A stretch of 64,000 nucleotides of DNA from an uncultured Phascolarctobacterium sp. (GTDB lineage Bacteria; Bacillota; Negativicutes; Acidaminococcales; Acidaminococcaceae): NCBI GenBank assembly GCA_905200645.1, contig CAJKLD010000004.1, positions 1 through 64,000 on the forward strand. The letters run 5' to 3'. This document shows, one piece after another, positions 7,076 through 15,171 of this stretch. Position 1 is the stretch's first letter, and each line of letters starts with the position of its first letter. The notes beneath the pieces were generated by a model, which ran no database searches, was not told the DNA's origin, and was given only the letters and a program-made list of their open reading frames with translations. The position numbers and the translations under genes were made by a program.

Positions 7076-8155
7076 TTAGTCGATTTTCTTTTTCGGCGCG
7101 GGCCCGCTGCTGTTTCTTGCTACCAGCCTGCATTTATATTCCACATGCGTAATGCTTTCAAAGCGGCCGTGATTTTCGTAGCTGGCAATTTCCTCTTGCA
7201 ATAGATTAAAGGCGCTTTTACCGCATTCGGTTAGGGAATTGTCAATCGTTGTCAGAGCGACTCCGTGCAGGCGGGAGGGAAAAATATTATCAAAGCCGCA
7301 CAGACTGATATCTTCGGGAATAAGCAGACCATGGTCGCGGATAGCGTTGTATGCTCCGTAGGCTACCATATCGTTGATAGCGACCATTGCTGTAACTTCG
7401 TTGTGTTCTTTAAGACAAGCCCCGGCTAACTCGTAGCCCGTGGTATATTCTACATCCACATGAGAAATTTCGTAATCGGGAGTAATATTCTTGGTTAAAA
7501 CATGCAGTCTGGCATCAGCGTATTCCCGGCAGACGCTTTGCAGTCCTTCGCAGCGGCGTAGGCGGGAAGTATGCTGCTCGTTGAGCGTTGTCGTTAAATA
7601 GGCAAGCTGACGATGACCCAGCTGCAAAAGATGTCTGCCGATAAGCTGACCGGCGGTGTAGTTGTTCATATCCACTGTTGCCAGCTCTAAGTCGCCGCGT
7701 CTGTCGCCAATAGCGACAACAGGCAGATGACGGCTTAATTTGTAGGCCAGTTGGGGCTGCTGCGGAATCATGGCGAAGATTACGCCGGCAACGTTAAATT
7801 TACGTGCTTGTTCCATAATAAAGCTTTCCGTGTTTGTGTCCCAGTAGGTAGTGCGCACGGAGGTGACAAAGCCTTGGTTGCGGGCGGCAATCTCGATGCC
7901 TTGGATAATAGTTGTGTAAAAAGGGTTGAAAACTGAAGGACAAATAATAAAAATCAAAGTATCCGAAGGTTTAACTAAGCTGTAGCTTTTGCCTTTGCTG
8001 CTTTTGTAGCCCATACCGGCAGCTAAAGCAAAAACCTGCTCCACTGTATCGGCGTTAAAACGATTGATGCTGCGGCGGTTTAAAATCATAGAAACGCTGG
8101 CAGGTGACAGCTTGGCAGCGGCGGCAATATCCTTGAGCGTAACTTTTTTAGCCAT
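7076..8155 (-). CDS. LacI-family transcriptional regulator
   Basis: DNA-binding regulator of 359 residues with the LacI layout. A helix-turn-helix occupies residues 4-25 (VTLKDIAAAAKLSPASVS) and a hinge helix follows to about 60. Next comes a periplasmic-binding-protein-like effector domain starting near LIFIICPSVFNPFY. The start is the ATG at 8155 behind AAAGGA; an in-frame ATG 21 bases upstream lacks a site. It lies 30 bases downstream of the glycerophosphodiesterase gene on the same strand and opposite the TRAP/glpK operon, so it probably controls that module in response to a sugar, polyol or related ligand. Confidence 0.88.
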   Translation of the reverse strand: MAKKVTLKDIAAAAKLSPASVSMILNRRSINRFNADTVEQVFALAAGMGYKSSKGKSYSLVKPSDTLIFIICPSVFNPFYTTIIQGIEIAARNQGFVTSVRTTYWDTNTESFIMEQARKFNVAGVIFAMIPQQPQLAYKLSRHLPVVAIGDRRGDLELATVDMNNYTAGQLIGRHLLQLGHRQLAYLTTTLNEQHTSRLRRCEGLQSVCREYADARLHVLTKNITPDYEISHVDVEYTTGYELAGACLKEHNEVTAMVAINDMVAYGAYNAIRDHGLLIPEDISLCGFDNIFPSRLHGVALTTIDNSLTECGKSAFNLLQEEIASYENHGRFESITHVEYKCRLVARNSSGPAPKKKID

Positions 8156-8185
8156 GCGTTGTTCCTTTCGCTGCAAATAAAATTT

Positions 8186-8917
8186 TTAAACGCGGCCTGT
8201 AACTTTAGCGGCGATATCCGGGAAGTTGGTTATTAAACTGTCTACGCCGCGGTCTACTAATTTTTGCATAAGCTGTGCGTCGTTCGGTGTCCAAGCCTGC
8301 AAGCCGATGCCGTGAGCGTGCAAATCTTCGGCTACGCCTTCTTTACAGCAAAAATAACTGCACGCATTTACAGTAGCTGCTCCCTGACCGGCGGCATAAG
8401 CGCCGACATTTCTAAGCCAGGTGTCCATTAACAAACCGCATTTGGCGTTTGGCAGCAGTTCCCTAAGCTTAGCAAGGGAATAATGATTAAAGGAGCTGAA
8501 CCAAAGCTGCTTTTCCAAACCGTATTCGCCAACTAAAGCAGCCAGCTTGGCTTCAATGCCTTCGTATTCAAATACGCCGGTTTTCAATTCAATGTTAGTG
8601 ATAAGCGAGGTGGTTTTAAACCAATCAAAATATTCCCGCAGAGTGGGTATGGTCTGGCGGGGGAAAAATCCTTTGATATTGACGCCCACGGAAAGCGTTT
8701 TCAGCTCTTTTAAGGTATAATCTTTAATCCAGCCGCTGCCGTTGGTAGTACGGTCCAGGCTTTCGTCGTGCATAATGACAATTTCGCCGTCTTTGGTCAG
8801 TTGAATATCCAGCTCAATACCGTCGGCTACAGTTTCGGTCGCAGCTTTTTGAAACGCCAGCATAGTGTTTTCCGGATAATAGCCTGTAAAGCCGCGGTGA
8901 GCAAAAATCATAGTCAT
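8186..8917 (-). CDS. ugpQ: glycerophosphodiester phosphodiesterase (cytoplasmic, UgpQ-like)
   Basis: Hydrolyses glycerophosphodiesters (headgroup remains of phospholipids) to glycerol-3-phosphate and an alcohol. The 243 residues show the GDPD catalytic set: H7-R8-G9, PENT at 15-18, E35 and D37 in IELDIQ, and H50 in MHDES. There is no signal peptide once the start is placed at the ATG at 8917, which has AGGAGG just upstream, so the enzyme is cytoplasmic. It is followed by the LacI-type regulator and is divergent from the TRAP transporter and glycerol kinase, linking it to glycerol or glycerol-phosphate use. Confidence 0.88.
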   Translation of the reverse strand: MTMIFAHRGFTGYYPENTMLAFQKAATETVADGIELDIQLTKDGEIVIMHDESLDRTTNGSGWIKDYTLKELKTLSVGVNIKGFFPRQTIPTLREYFDWFKTTSLITNIELKTGVFEYEGIEAKLAALVGEYGLEKQLWFSSFNHYSLAKLRELLPNAKCGLLMDTWLRNVGAYAAGQGAATVNACSYFCCKEGVAEDLHAHGIGLQAWTPNDAQLMQKLVDRGVDSLITNFPDIAAKVTGRV

Positions 8918-8958
8918 AACAAAGCCTCCTGTTTCATATATAGAAAAGTTTAATAAAA

Positions 8959-8978
8959 ATTCAACAATATTCAACAAT
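8959..8978. promoter_or_regulatory. tandem 10-base repeats in the glycerophosphodiesterase leader
   Basis: ATTCAACAAT occurs twice in perfect tandem. Near-identical tandem copies lie in the divergent dctP leader (9157-9176). The 10-base period puts both on one face of the helix, as expected for a cooperative regulator binding site. On the minus strand they follow a plausible TAAGAT -10 box. Confidence 0.45.
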
Positions 8979-9090
8979 ATCTTAGCATATAATCAGCAAA
9001 AAAACAAGCGGGACTATTTTGAGCCAGTAGGGATGTAAAATGCCCCAAAAATGTATGTAGAACAGTGTTTGTAAAATGCTTGTAAAATTA

Positions 9091-9119
9091 TTGACAATAT
9101 TGTGAAGCTTTGATAAGAT
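9091..9119 (+). promoter_or_regulatory. promoter of the TRAP/glpK operon
   Basis: TTGACA (9091-9096) and TAAGAT (9114-9119) separated by 17 bases, about 75 bases before the dctP start. Confidence 0.7.
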
Positions 9120-9156
9120 GTAAATAGCTATTATGCGCAGAGATGCTTCTGCAAAA

Positions 9157-9176
9157 ATTCAACAAATTTCAACAAA
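9157..9176. promoter_or_regulatory. tandem 10-base repeats in the dctP leader
   Basis: ATTCAACAAA followed directly by TTTCAACAAA, between the promoter and the ribosome site of dctP. Matches the pair at 8959-8978 on the divergent side. Confidence 0.45.
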
Positions 9177-9193
9177 AATTGAGGAGGATTAAC

Positions 9194-10228
9194 ATGAAAA
9201 AAATAATTGCTTTATTGATGATGGCAGTTATGATGCTGGCGCTCACCGGTTGCGGCGGCGACAAAAAAGCAGATAACAAAGCGGCAGGCTCTGACAAGAA
9301 AATCGTTCTGAAATTGAGCCACGTTTTCTCTCCTGACGAGCAGCTTTACAAATCTATGGAATTGGTTGCCGGTCGTATCAACAAAAAGACCAATGGCCGC
9401 GTAGAAATTCAATGCTATGGTCAAAATCAGCTGGCTTGCTACAAGGACGGCTTGGAGCAGGTTGCTAACGGCGCAAACTTTATTTCCGTAGAGGATCCTT
9501 CCTATTTGGGCGATTATGTTCCTGATTTTAAACCCTTGGTTGGACCTATGCTGTACCAAACCTATGATGAATATGCAAAAATGATTGAAACTCCGCTTGT
9601 GAAAGATATGGTTGCTAAGGCTGAAAAGAAAGGTATCAAGGTTTTGGCTTTGGACTACGTATTTGGCTTCCGTAACCTGATTACCAATAAGGTTATTACT
9701 AAACCGGAAGATTTAAAAGGCATGAAGCTGCGTACTCCCGGCTCCAAGCTGTTTATTGATACTATCAACGCTATGGGCGCAACTGCTACCAGCCTGCCCT
9801 TCTCCGAGACCTTGTCCGGTGTTTCTCAAGGCGTTGTTGACGGTTTGGAAGGTTCCGAATTTACCAACATTGGTACTAAATGCTATGAGCACTGCAAGAA
9901 TGTAGCAACCACCAAACATTTCCTGGGTACCTGCGGCGTTTATATTTCTACCAAAGTTTGGGATAAAATTTCTCCTGAAGACCAAAAAATTATCGCTGAA
10001 GAGTTTGCTTACGGTGGCAAAGAAATGACCAAGATTGGCACCGAATCCTATAATAAGGTTTATAAGGAATTGGAAAGCAAAGGCGTTAAATTCAACGATG
10101 TTGACCATGTTGCTTTTGAAAAAGCAACCGAGCCTGTTTTCAAACAAATGGAAGAAAAAGAAGGCGCAACCCCCGGTATCTATGAGAAGCTGAAAGCTGA
10201 AATCAAAAAAATCCGCGCAGCAAAATAA
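9194..10228 (+). CDS. dctP: TRAP transporter substrate-binding lipoprotein (DctP family)
   Basis: Extracytoplasmic solute receptor of a tripartite ATP-independent periplasmic transporter, 344 residues. The N-terminus is a lipoprotein signal with lipobox LTGC, so Cys20 is the lipidated residue. The mature part shows the DctP fold, including LKLSHVFSPDEQLYKSME and the GMKLRTPGSKLFIDTINAMGA region carrying the arginine that usually binds a carboxylate. The start at 9194 has GAGGAGG nearby; upstream in-frame codons lack it. First gene of an operon with dctQ, dctM and glpK. The ligand is not known; carboxylates are usual for the family. Confidence 0.9.
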   Translation: MKKIIALLMMAVMMLALTGCGGDKKADNKAAGSDKKIVLKLSHVFSPDEQLYKSMELVAGRINKKTNGRVEIQCYGQNQLACYKDGLEQVANGANFISVEDPSYLGDYVPDFKPLVGPMLYQTYDEYAKMIETPLVKDMVAKAEKKGIKVLALDYVFGFRNLITNKVITKPEDLKGMKLRTPGSKLFIDTINAMGATATSLPFSETLSGVSQGVVDGLEGSEFTNIGTKCYEHCKNVATTKHFLGTCGVYISTKVWDKISPEDQKIIAEEFAYGGKEMTKIGTESYNKVYKELESKGVKFNDVDHVAFEKATEPVFKQMEEKEGATPGIYEKLKAEIKKIRAAK

Positions 10229-10281
10229 GCAGTCGAAACTGAACAAGATGCCTGTGCATAAATAATTTACTGTACATCAAG

Positions 10282-10322
10282 CAAAGCGTTTCGCAATTAT
10301 TTAAAGCGGAACGCTTTGTTTT
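10282..10322 (+). terminator. intercistronic hairpin between dctP and dctQ
   Basis: CAAAGCGTTTCGC (10282-10294) pairs with GCGGAACGCTTTG (10306-10318), followed by TTTTC. It probably acts as a partial terminator or a 3' stabiliser, giving more binding protein than membrane subunits. Confidence 0.65.
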
Positions 10323-10370
10323 CACCTCTGGAACATGTGAGCTAAAATCCTTTGGAGGCGATTTTTTACT

Positions 10371-10847
10371 ATGAGCATGAAATTTATCCTGCAAAATCTT
10401 GAGGATTTGGTAGCGTCTGCCTTTTTGATTGTTACCACGGTTCTCGTTATTATCAATATTATTATGCGTTACATTTTAAATTCCGGCTTGGTTTGGTCGG
10501 AGGAGGTAGCGACCGGCTGCTTCGTTTGGTCCGTATTTATTGGTGCGGTAGCGGTGTTTAAGCACCGCGGTCATGTGGGCGTAGACCTTTTGGTAAAACG
10601 CTTTCCCGCTGCGCTGCAAAAGGCTGTGCGCCTGATTACGGATTTGATTTTGGTTGTGCTCAACGGTTATATGGCTTATCTTTCTGTATTGTATATCCAA
10701 ACCTCTTACACGAAAATGACGCCGGTTTTAGGCGTTTCGTCTGCGTATATCAGTACTTCTGTCCTGATTGCTTTTGTGCTGATGACAGTTTACTCTGTGA
10801 AATTTGTTATCGGCGATTTGTGCGGCTCTAAGGAGGTGGAAAAATAA
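10371..10847 (+). CDS. dctQ: TRAP transporter small permease (DctQ family)
   Basis: Small membrane subunit of the TRAP transporter, 158 residues with four hydrophobic segments. It bears the DctQ signature around NIIMRYILNSGLVWSEEVA, where W and E of the WSEE motif are typical. It overlaps dctM by one base (TAATG). The ATG at 10371 follows GGAGGCG at a long spacing; the ATG six bases further on is an alternative start. It anchors and stabilises the DctM channel for the binding protein. Confidence 0.88.
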   Translation: MSMKFILQNLEDLVASAFLIVTTVLVIINIIMRYILNSGLVWSEEVATGCFVWSVFIGAVAVFKHRGHVGVDLLVKRFPAALQKAVRLITDLILVVLNGYMAYLSVLYIQTSYTKMTPVLGVSSAYISTSVLIAFVLMTVYSVKFVIGDLCGSKEVEK

Positions 10848-12124
10848 TGGCTTATTTGCCCGTCATTATCGTATTTGTGCTGTATTTTTCCAGCATTCCT
10901 ATTGCGTATGCTCTGTTTGGCGCGACGGTATCCTATTTTACCTTTATTGACAGCGCTTCCCCTACGCATTTGATGTTTCAAAGAATTATTACCAGCACCC
11001 AGTCCTTTCCGCTGCTGGCGATTCCTTTCTTTATTATGGCAGGCTCCATTATGAACTATGCCGGTATCAGCGATAAGCTGATGAAATTTACGGATGTGCT
11101 TATGGGTCACATGACAGGCGGCTTGGCGCAGGTCAACGTGCTGCTGTCCCTGCTGATGGGCGGCGTATCCGGCAGCGCCAACGCCGACGCTGCTATGCAG
11201 AGTAAAATGCTGGTGCCTGAAATGGAAAAGCGCGGCTACAGCAAAGCCTTTTCTGCTGCGGTTACGGCGGCTTCTTCCGCTACTACGCCGGTTATTCCGC
11301 CGGGAATTAACCTGATTATTTACGCCTTGATTGCCAGCGTTTCCGTAACGAAAATGTTTATGGCAGGCTATGTGCCGGGCATTTTAATGGCTGTGGCTAT
11401 GATGCTGGTAGTTGCCTACATTTCCAAAAAGCGCGGCTATAAGCCGTCCCGCGCCAAACGCGCTACCTTTGGCGAAATAATGGCTCAGCTTAAGGAATCC
11501 ATTTGGGCGCTGCTGTTCCCCTTTGGCATTATCGCTGGCTTGCGCATGGGTATGTTTACTCCCTCTGAAGCAGGCGCTGTGGCAGTTGTTTATTGCCTCT
11601 TTGTCGGCGCGTTTATTTACAAAGAGCTGAAATGGGAATACGCCTGGCCGATCATGAAGGAAACAATTTACGGTACCAGCTCCGTCTGCTTAATTATCGT
11701 AGCGGCTTCTTTCTTTGGCTACTACATGAACTGGGAGCGTATTCCGCAGCAGATTACCTCTGCGATGTTGGATTTTACAAAGAATCCTTATTTAATGCTG
11801 ATGCTGGTTAACGTGCTTTTGTTAGTGCTGGGTATGTTTTTAGAAGGCGGCGCTGCTTTAATTATTCTTGCGCCTTTGCTGGTGCCGGTAATGAAAACGC
11901 TTGGCGTTGACCCTGTGCATTTCGGTATTATTTGTATCGTTAATATCATGATTGGCGGTTTAACGCCGCCCTTTGGCTCGATGATGTTTACAGTGTGCGC
12001 TATCACGGGAACGCCGCTGGGAGATTTCTTTAAAGAGGTTATGCCCTTTATTATTGCGCTGCTAGTGGCGCTGTTAGTTGTTACTTATGTGCCGGGACTG
12101 GTAATGTTCCTGCCTAATTTGTAA
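10847..12124 (+). CDS. dctM: TRAP transporter large permease (DctM family)
   Basis: Ion-coupled transport subunit, 425 residues with about twelve hydrophobic segments. The family's glycine-rich motifs are present: FFIMAGSIMNYAGI near residue 60, LLMGGVSGSANADAA near 100, and ATTPVIPPGINLIIYA near 145. It imports the ligand delivered by the dctP product using a sodium or proton gradient. Translationally coupled to dctQ and followed after 16 bases by glpK. The repeated family core GGLTPPFG is at about 370. Confidence 0.9.
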   Translation: MAYLPVIIVFVLYFSSIPIAYALFGATVSYFTFIDSASPTHLMFQRIITSTQSFPLLAIPFFIMAGSIMNYAGISDKLMKFTDVLMGHMTGGLAQVNVLLSLLMGGVSGSANADAAMQSKMLVPEMEKRGYSKAFSAAVTAASSATTPVIPPGINLIIYALIASVSVTKMFMAGYVPGILMAVAMMLVVAYISKKRGYKPSRAKRATFGEIMAQLKESIWALLFPFGIIAGLRMGMFTPSEAGAVAVVYCLFVGAFIYKELKWEYAWPIMKETIYGTSSVCLIIVAASFFGYYMNWERIPQQITSAMLDFTKNPYLMLMLVNVLLLVLGMFLEGGAALIILAPLLVPVMKTLGVDPVHFGIICIVNIMIGGLTPPFGSMMFTVCAITGTPLGDFFKEVMPFIIALLVALLVVTYVPGLVMFLPNL

Positions 12125-12140
12125 AAAGGAAGTGAGCCGT

Positions 12141-13643
12141 GTGAATAAAAAATATATAATGGCTCTTGACCTTGGAACCACCAGCTGTCGTACAATTTTG
12201 TTTGACCATGAAGGCAAAATCTGCAGCGTGGCGCAAAAGGAATTTACCCAGTATTTTCCGCAGCCCGGTTGGGTTGAGCACGACGCAGAAGAAATTTGGG
12301 CTACGCAGCTTGGCTTGATGTACGAAGCTATGAGCAAGCTTAACGTAACTCCTGCTGATATTGCCGGGATTGGCATTACCAATCAGCGCGAAACTACGGT
12401 AGTGTGGGACAAGGTGACTGGCAGAGCCATTTATAAAGCTATTGTTTGGCAGTGCCGCCGTACTGCGGAATATTGCGATTGGCTGAACAATCAAGGCTAT
12501 GCGCAAAAATTTCAGGAGAAAACGGGTCTTGTTTTAGATGCGTATTTTTCCGGCACCAAGCTGCATTGGATTTTGGAAAATGTTCCCGGCGCGCGTCAAA
12601 AGGCCGAAGAGGGATGTTTGCTTTTCGGTACCATTGACACATGGATTATTTGGAAGCTTACCGGAGGCAAAGTGCATGTTACCGATTATTCCAATGCTTC
12701 CCGCACCTTGATGTATAATATTTACGAGCTTAAATGGGATGAAGAAATTCTTGAAATTTTGGGTGTGCCGCAAAATATGCTGCCGGAGGTTAAGCCTTCT
12801 AGCTGCGTTTACGGTTCAACGGACACTTCTTTGTTTGAGCATCAGATTCCTATTGCCGGAGCTGCCGGTGACCAGCAGTGCGCACTTTTCGGACAAACCT
12901 GCTTTGAACCCGGAGAGGCTAAAAACACCTACGGCACAGGCGGCTTTATGCTGATGAATACAGGCTGCAAGCCTGTTGCTTCCCAAAATGGTTTGGTTAC
13001 TACTATCGCTTGGGGTGTGGACGGCAAGGTGGAATATGCTTTGGAAGGCTCCATTTTCGTGGCAGGCGCCGCTGTGCAATGGCTGCGCGATGAGCTGGGA
13101 GTTATTCGCCATGCCGCTGAATCCGAAGCTTTGGCTGCGTCCGTACCCGATACCAATGGCTGTTATATGGTACCTGCTTTTGTAGGACTGGGCGCTCCTT
13201 ATTGGAATCAATATGCCCGCGGCGCTATTGTGGGCTTAACCCGCGGTGTCAACCGCTGCCACATTGTGCGTGCTACGTTGGAATCTATCGCTTATCAAGT
13301 TAATGATGTTTTGCAGTCCATGCAGGAGGACAGCGGTATTAAGTTGGCGTCGCTGCAAGTGGACGGCGGCGCTTGCGCTAACAATTTTCTTATGCAGTTT
13401 CAGGCAGATATTATGAATGCTAAGGTTGCCCGTCCTCGTACTATTGAAACTACCGCCATGGGTGCTGCTTATTTGGCAGGCTTGGCTGTCGGCTATTGGA
13501 AAAGCAAAGAGGCTATCAAACAAAATCATGAGATTGCCAAAACCTTTGCGCCTGCTATGGATGAAGCTAAGCGCAGCAAGCTGCTATACGGTTGGCATAA
13601 TGCCGTAGCTGCTTCCTGCGTGCGTATTGCATCCGAAGAATAA
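12141..13643 (+). CDS. glpK: glycerol kinase
   Basis: Phosphorylates glycerol with ATP to sn-glycerol-3-phosphate. The 500 residues match family length and carry the FGGY-kinase motifs: DLGTTSCRTILFD at the N-terminus, GITNQRETTVVWD near 80, TYGTGGFMLMNTG in the middle, and VDGGACANNFLMQFQADI near 410 for ATP binding. The GTG at 12141 is preferred because AGGA lies ten bases upstream; the GTG at 12132 would sit on the ribosome site itself. Last gene of the dctPQM operon. No glycerol facilitator gene is near, so glycerol entry must use another route or the TRAP system. FGGY family certain, glycerol specificity likely. Confidence 0.9.
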   Translation: MNKKYIMALDLGTTSCRTILFDHEGKICSVAQKEFTQYFPQPGWVEHDAEEIWATQLGLMYEAMSKLNVTPADIAGIGITNQRETTVVWDKVTGRAIYKAIVWQCRRTAEYCDWLNNQGYAQKFQEKTGLVLDAYFSGTKLHWILENVPGARQKAEEGCLLFGTIDTWIIWKLTGGKVHVTDYSNASRTLMYNIYELKWDEEILEILGVPQNMLPEVKPSSCVYGSTDTSLFEHQIPIAGAAGDQQCALFGQTCFEPGEAKNTYGTGGFMLMNTGCKPVASQNGLVTTIAWGVDGKVEYALEGSIFVAGAAVQWLRDELGVIRHAAESEALAASVPDTNGCYMVPAFVGLGAPYWNQYARGAIVGLTRGVNRCHIVRATLESIAYQVNDVLQSMQEDSGIKLASLQVDGGACANNFLMQFQADIMNAKVARPRTIETTAMGAAYLAGLAVGYWKSKEAIKQNHEIAKTFAPAMDEAKRSKLLYGWHNAVAASCVRIASEE

Positions 13644-13703
13644 ATTTGTTAGCTGCAACAAGCTATTACGCTTTATATTTTTCAGGCGTTGTCTGAAAAA
13701 TAC

Positions 13704-13733
13704 TTGACAAACCGTTTGCTAACCGCGTATACT
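13704..13733 (+). promoter_or_regulatory. promoter of the NiCo-riboswitch/CDF transcript
   Basis: TTGACA (13704-13709), 18-base spacer, TATACT (13728-13733). It lies about 40 bases upstream of the aptamer. A perfect 10-bp hairpin (13676-13685 with 13693-13702) lies just upstream but lacks a T-run. Confidence 0.75.
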
Positions 13734-13770
13734 ACCTATAATCTCTTTGCACTGCGATTTTTCAGCTACA

Positions 13771-13890
13771 GTACAAACTGATCAGGCGGTTTACCTCCAG
13801 TGGTTTTTGCAGCCGGGCCCTTTGGGCAGCAGACTAAAAATTAACGTCTGCGGGACAGTTACTTACTATTCCGCAGGCGTTTTCTTTTTC
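13771..13890 (+). ncRNA. NiCo riboswitch (czcD motif) with overlapping intrinsic terminator
   Basis: Metal-sensing leader RNA of the NiCo class, which binds Ni(II)/Co(II). The conserved blocks are in order: AACTGATCAGGC (from 13776), GCAGCCGGGC (from 13809) and CGGGACAGTT (13851-13860). AACTG and CAGTT close the outer helix, and a GCAGAC/GTCTGC helix precedes the last block. GTCTGCGG (13846-13853) can instead pair with CCGCAGGC (13871-13878), which is followed by a T-rich run; this makes a terminator that uses the aptamer's last core segment. Metal binding should therefore prevent termination and switch on the downstream exporter. Confidence 0.92.
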
Positions 13891-13964
13891 TCCTTTGCGT
13901 CTGCTTTGCAGAGATTTCGGCACAATTTACAAGGAAAAACAAAAATTTTCAGGAGGTTTAAGTA

Positions 13965-14906
13965 ATGAAATTTGCCAGTGAAGAAGAACGAGTGGCTATG
14001 GTAGTGTCACTCAACAGTATTATCGCCAATTTGGTGCTTAGCCTGGCTAAGCTGGCGGCAGGCTTTATGGCGCAGTCTGCCGCCATGATTTCCGACGGTA
14101 TTCATTCTGCGTCCGACGTATTCAGTACCTTTGTGGTTATGGCCGGCGTTAAAATGTCCAACAAGGATTCCGACGAGGAACACCAATACGGCCACGAGCG
14201 TATGGAATGTGTGGCGGCGATTATTTTGGCAGTTATGCTGACGCTGGTTGCTTTGGGCATTGGTTACAGCGGTTACGAAAAGGTTTTTGTAGCAGAAGCT
14301 TCGGAATTAGTGGTTCCCGGCCAATTAGCTTTATGGGCGGCAGTTTTGTCCATCGTAGTGAAAGAGGGTATGTTTTGGTATACCCGTGCAGCGGCGCGAA
14401 AAACAAATTCCGGCGCTTTGATGGCGGACGCCTGGCATCATCGCAGCGACGCGCTTTCTTCCATAGGTTCTTTTGTAGGTATTTTAGGCGCGCGCATGGG
14501 TTATCCGGTTTTGGACCCTATCGCCAGTATTATTATCTGCCTAATGATTTTACAGGCTGCTTATGAAGTGTTCAAAGACGCTATGCAGAAAATGGTAGAC
14601 CATTGCTGCGATGAAGAAACGACTGAAGAGCTGGAGCAGCTTATTGAGCGCGTTCCCGGAGTGGAGCATTTAGATTTACTGACTACGCGTATGTTTGGCA
14701 GCCGTATTTATGTTGATGTGGAGATTAGCGTGAAAGACAATTTGAGCCTTTTAGATGCACATAAAATTGCGGAAATGGTACATACGGCTATCGAAGCAAA
14801 TTTCCCTTTGGTAAAACATTGCATGGTGCATGTAAATCCTGTCAGTGAAAAAATTCATGATTCCTGTATCCTGTTGCCGCCGGAGCTGCGGCCTAAATGC
14901 AAATAA
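13965..14906 (+). CDS. czcD: cation diffusion facilitator (metal efflux), NiCo-riboswitch controlled
   Basis: Inner-membrane metal/proton antiporter of the CDF family, 313 residues. Six hydrophobic segments are followed by a cytoplasmic ferredoxin-like domain ending in HCMVHVNPV. Metal-site residues are visible in the second segment (DGIHSASD: D44, H47, D51) and the fifth (WHHRSD: H158, D162), giving two HxxxD motifs. AGGAGG precedes the ATG. The upstream NiCo riboswitch indicates export of cobalt and nickel. It is a single-gene transcript ended by a strong hairpin. Assignment of the family is sure; metal specificity follows from the riboswitch. Confidence 0.92.
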   Translation: MKFASEEERVAMVVSLNSIIANLVLSLAKLAAGFMAQSAAMISDGIHSASDVFSTFVVMAGVKMSNKDSDEEHQYGHERMECVAAIILAVMLTLVALGIGYSGYEKVFVAEASELVVPGQLALWAAVLSIVVKEGMFWYTRAAARKTNSGALMADAWHHRSDALSSIGSFVGILGARMGYPVLDPIASIIICLMILQAAYEVFKDAMQKMVDHCCDEETTEELEQLIERVPGVEHLDLLTTRMFGSRIYVDVEISVKDNLSLLDAHKIAEMVHTAIEANFPLVKHCMVHVNPVSEKIHDSCILLPPELRPKCK

Positions 14907-14941
14907 GCTTTTAAAAAATTTAAATGTAATATATTACTGAA

Positions 14942-14977
14942 AAACTCTGCTGTTAAGCTTTGCAGCAGAGTTTTTTT
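14942..14977 (+). terminator. terminator of the CDF gene
   Basis: AAACTCTGCTG (14942-14952) pairs perfectly with CAGCAGAGTTT (14963-14973), followed by further Ts. Confidence 0.9.
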
Positions 14978-15034
14978 AGTCGAGATTAAACTTTATTGCT
15001 GATTTTTGCGTCTTTGATTTTTAACAAAAAGTTA

Positions 15035-15094
15035 CTGTATAGTAGCTATACAGCTGTAAAATTTTTTCTTTAACTGTATTGTAACAATATAGTT
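15035..15094. promoter_or_regulatory. two dyad operator-like sites upstream of the MerR remnant
   Basis: Site one: CTGTATAG (15035-15042), three-base spacer, CTATACAG (15046-15053), perfect. Site two: 15072-15094, an 11-1-11 dyad starting AACTGTATTGT with one mismatched pair. Both contain ACTGTAT, and a further inverted ATACAGT occurs at 15103-15109. They lie before the broken MerR-type gene, as an autoregulatory site would. Confidence 0.5.
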
Positions 15095-15171
15095 AGCAAT
15101 ATGATACAGTGTTTTTAATAAGTGAGCGCGGAAAATTTAGAAAAAGGTTGGCAATCATTAGGAGGATAATC

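Noticed and set aside
8959..8978. CRISPR-like repeats
   Set aside because: Ten-base tandem units without spacers; better seen as a regulator site.
13676..13702. Perfect 10-bp hairpin taken as the glpK terminator
   Set aside because: No T-run follows; it runs straight into the TTGACA of the next promoter. May be a transcript-end stabiliser but cannot be called a terminator.
13771..13890. Manganese (yybP-ykoY) riboswitch for the metal exporter
   Set aside because: The conserved blocks are those of the NiCo class, including GCAGCCGGGC and GGGACAG, and not the yybP-ykoY loops.
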